Shown in pieces: positions 7,086 through 7,463 of a DNA stretch of 7,463 nucleotides (positions are counted from its first letter, which is position 1; each line of letters starts with the position of its first letter). The translations under genes and the position numbers were made by a program. The stretch is taken from positions 1-7,463 of the forward strand of contig CAIPJU010000403.1 in NCBI GenBank assembly GCA_903865465.1. Direction: 5' to 3'. Under the pieces are notes generated by a model, which did not search any database, was not told the origin of the DNA, and saw only the letters and a list, made by a program, of their open reading frames with translations. This DNA comes from an uncultured Bacteroidota bacterium (GTDB taxonomy: Bacteria; Bacteroidota; Bacteroidia; Bacteroidales; VadinHA17).

Positions 7086-7119
7086 TAAATTTATAATCCT
7101 AATTCAATTTATAAATTTA
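7086..7119. repeat. Perfect 11-bp AT-only inverted repeat
   Basis: TAAATTTATAA (7086-7096) and TTATAAATTTA (7109-7119) are exact reverse complements with a 12-bp spacer. The centre-to-centre spacing of 23 bp is close to two helical turns, as expected for a dimeric regulator. However, the low sequence complexity makes chance more likely than for a mixed-composition repeat. Confidence 0.6.
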
Positions 7120-7225
7120 GCAAATTTTATAAAATAATGAATATCACTCTGTTATTAAATGATTAAACATCCCTTCCGATGAATTTATTCCCTTCTTCTC
7201 CGTCAAAACAGAACAACAAAAATCA

Positions 7226-7233
7226 TACCTTTA
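7226..7233 (+). promoter_or_regulatory. Weak candidate -7 element for the membrane-protein gene at 7268
   Basis: TACCTTTA differs from TAnnTTTG only at the last base. It sits 34 bp before the ATG at 7268, a sensible distance for a leader of roughly 25-30 nt. No clear -33 box is visible. Confidence 0.25.
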
Positions 7234-7267
7234 GGGTGATTTAAAATCCTTTCATATCGATCTGAAT

Positions 7268-7463
7268 ATGAGACAAAAACATTCCATGAAATTTGAATAC
7301 CATCGCCAGAAACTGGCAACAATGCCTGTCTTCCTGTTAAGAGTGGCACGTTTTACCTTATTTGCATTCGGACTGATCCTATTTTCGCTGCTCATTGGAG
7401 TAACAGGATATCGCCTGCTTGGTGGATTGAGCTGGCTCGACAGTTTTCATATGTCGTGCATGA
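7268..7463 (+). CDS. Small membrane protein, possibly ion-channel-like, N-terminal fragment cut by the window edge
   Basis: The frame opens at the ATG at 7268 and runs without a stop to the window end, giving 65 complete codons. The first 26 residues are basic and polar (MRQKHSMKFEYHRQKL). A single strong hydrophobic segment follows at about residues 28-46 (FTLFAFGLILFSLLIGVTG), then YRLLGGLSWLDSFHMSCM. This order of basic tail, one helix and a GY...LSWLDS segment resembles small Bacteroidota membrane proteins loosely related to two-helix potassium channels. In those, a pore-like loop and a second helix would follow, but that part is outside the window. The functional suggestion rests on memory of similar sequences and is tentative. 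A second in-frame ATG at 7286 is a possible start. No Shine-Dalgarno sequence is seen; a weak -7 box lies upstream. Confidence 0.7.
   Translation, partial: MRQKHSMKFEYHRQKLATMPVFLLRVARFTLFAFGLILFSLLIGVTGYRLLGGLSWLDSFHMSCM

Larger units (their letters stand above)
7041..7267. other. AT-rich divergent intergenic region
   Basis: These 227 bp separate the minus-strand DUF2339 gene from the plus-strand membrane-protein gene and should hold both promoters. The left half is strongly AT-rich and contains several TTATAAATT-like boxes: 7046-7054, 7087-7096 (inverted), 7109-7118, and a degenerate inverted copy at 7122-7132. I see no convincing gene or RNA gene in it; the longest ATG-started reading frame I noticed (from 7138) is only nine codons. 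Confidence 0.7.

Noticed and set aside
7138..7167. Nine-codon reading frame as a leader peptide
   Set aside because: It is too short, lacks a ribosome binding site, shows no regulatory codon run, and is expected by chance in AT-rich sequence.

Overview
The window looks like a chromosomal segment from a member of the Bacteroidota. The base composition is AT-leaning and most starts lack clear Shine-Dalgarno sequences. One gene is preceded by an exact match to the Bacteroidota -7 promoter element (TAnnTTTG), and the protein families present are typical of the phylum. This assignment is inferred from sequence style; no rRNA or other marker gene is present. I see no tRNA, rRNA, CRISPR array, transposase or phage gene.

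Layout from left to right. Bases 1-1202 (+) hold the C-terminal part of a prolyl oligopeptidase (family S9A), whose start lies outside the window. Bases 1286-1984 (+) encode an eight-helix YhhN/TMEM86-type (lysoplasmalogenase-like) membrane protein with its own probable promoter. Facing it on the minus strand is a tightly overlapping three-gene operon, read from 4503 down to 1981. It encodes a HisH-type glutamine amidotransferase, a HisF-type barrel protein and a WbpG/WbuX-type N-acetyl sugar amidotransferase. Upstream of it on the same strand is a 794-residue DUF2339 polytopic membrane protein (7040-4656). After a 227-bp AT-rich divergent intergenic region, the window ends in the N-terminal part of a small membrane protein on the + strand (from 7268).

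The best-understood unit is the three-gene operon. In the accepted model from Pseudomonas O-antigen and related systems, HisH hydrolyses glutamine, HisF carries the ammonia through its barrel, and WbpG uses it with ATP to turn an acetamido group on a nucleotide-activated sugar into an acetamidino group. The HisF here supports this role. Compared with Thermotoga HisF it has lost catalytic Asp11 (Leu here) but keeps the four ammonia-gate residues. It should therefore not be annotated as a histidine-biosynthesis enzyme. The cassette has no sugar-nucleotide or glycosyltransferase genes beside it within this window.

Non-coding structure worth a second look: a perfect 14-bp inverted repeat that brackets the YhhN-family start codon, a perfect 11-bp AT-only inverted repeat in the divergent intergenic region, and an imperfect hairpin ahead of the hisH-type gene. 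I found no clearly new system. The rest is recognisable families in a somewhat unusual arrangement.
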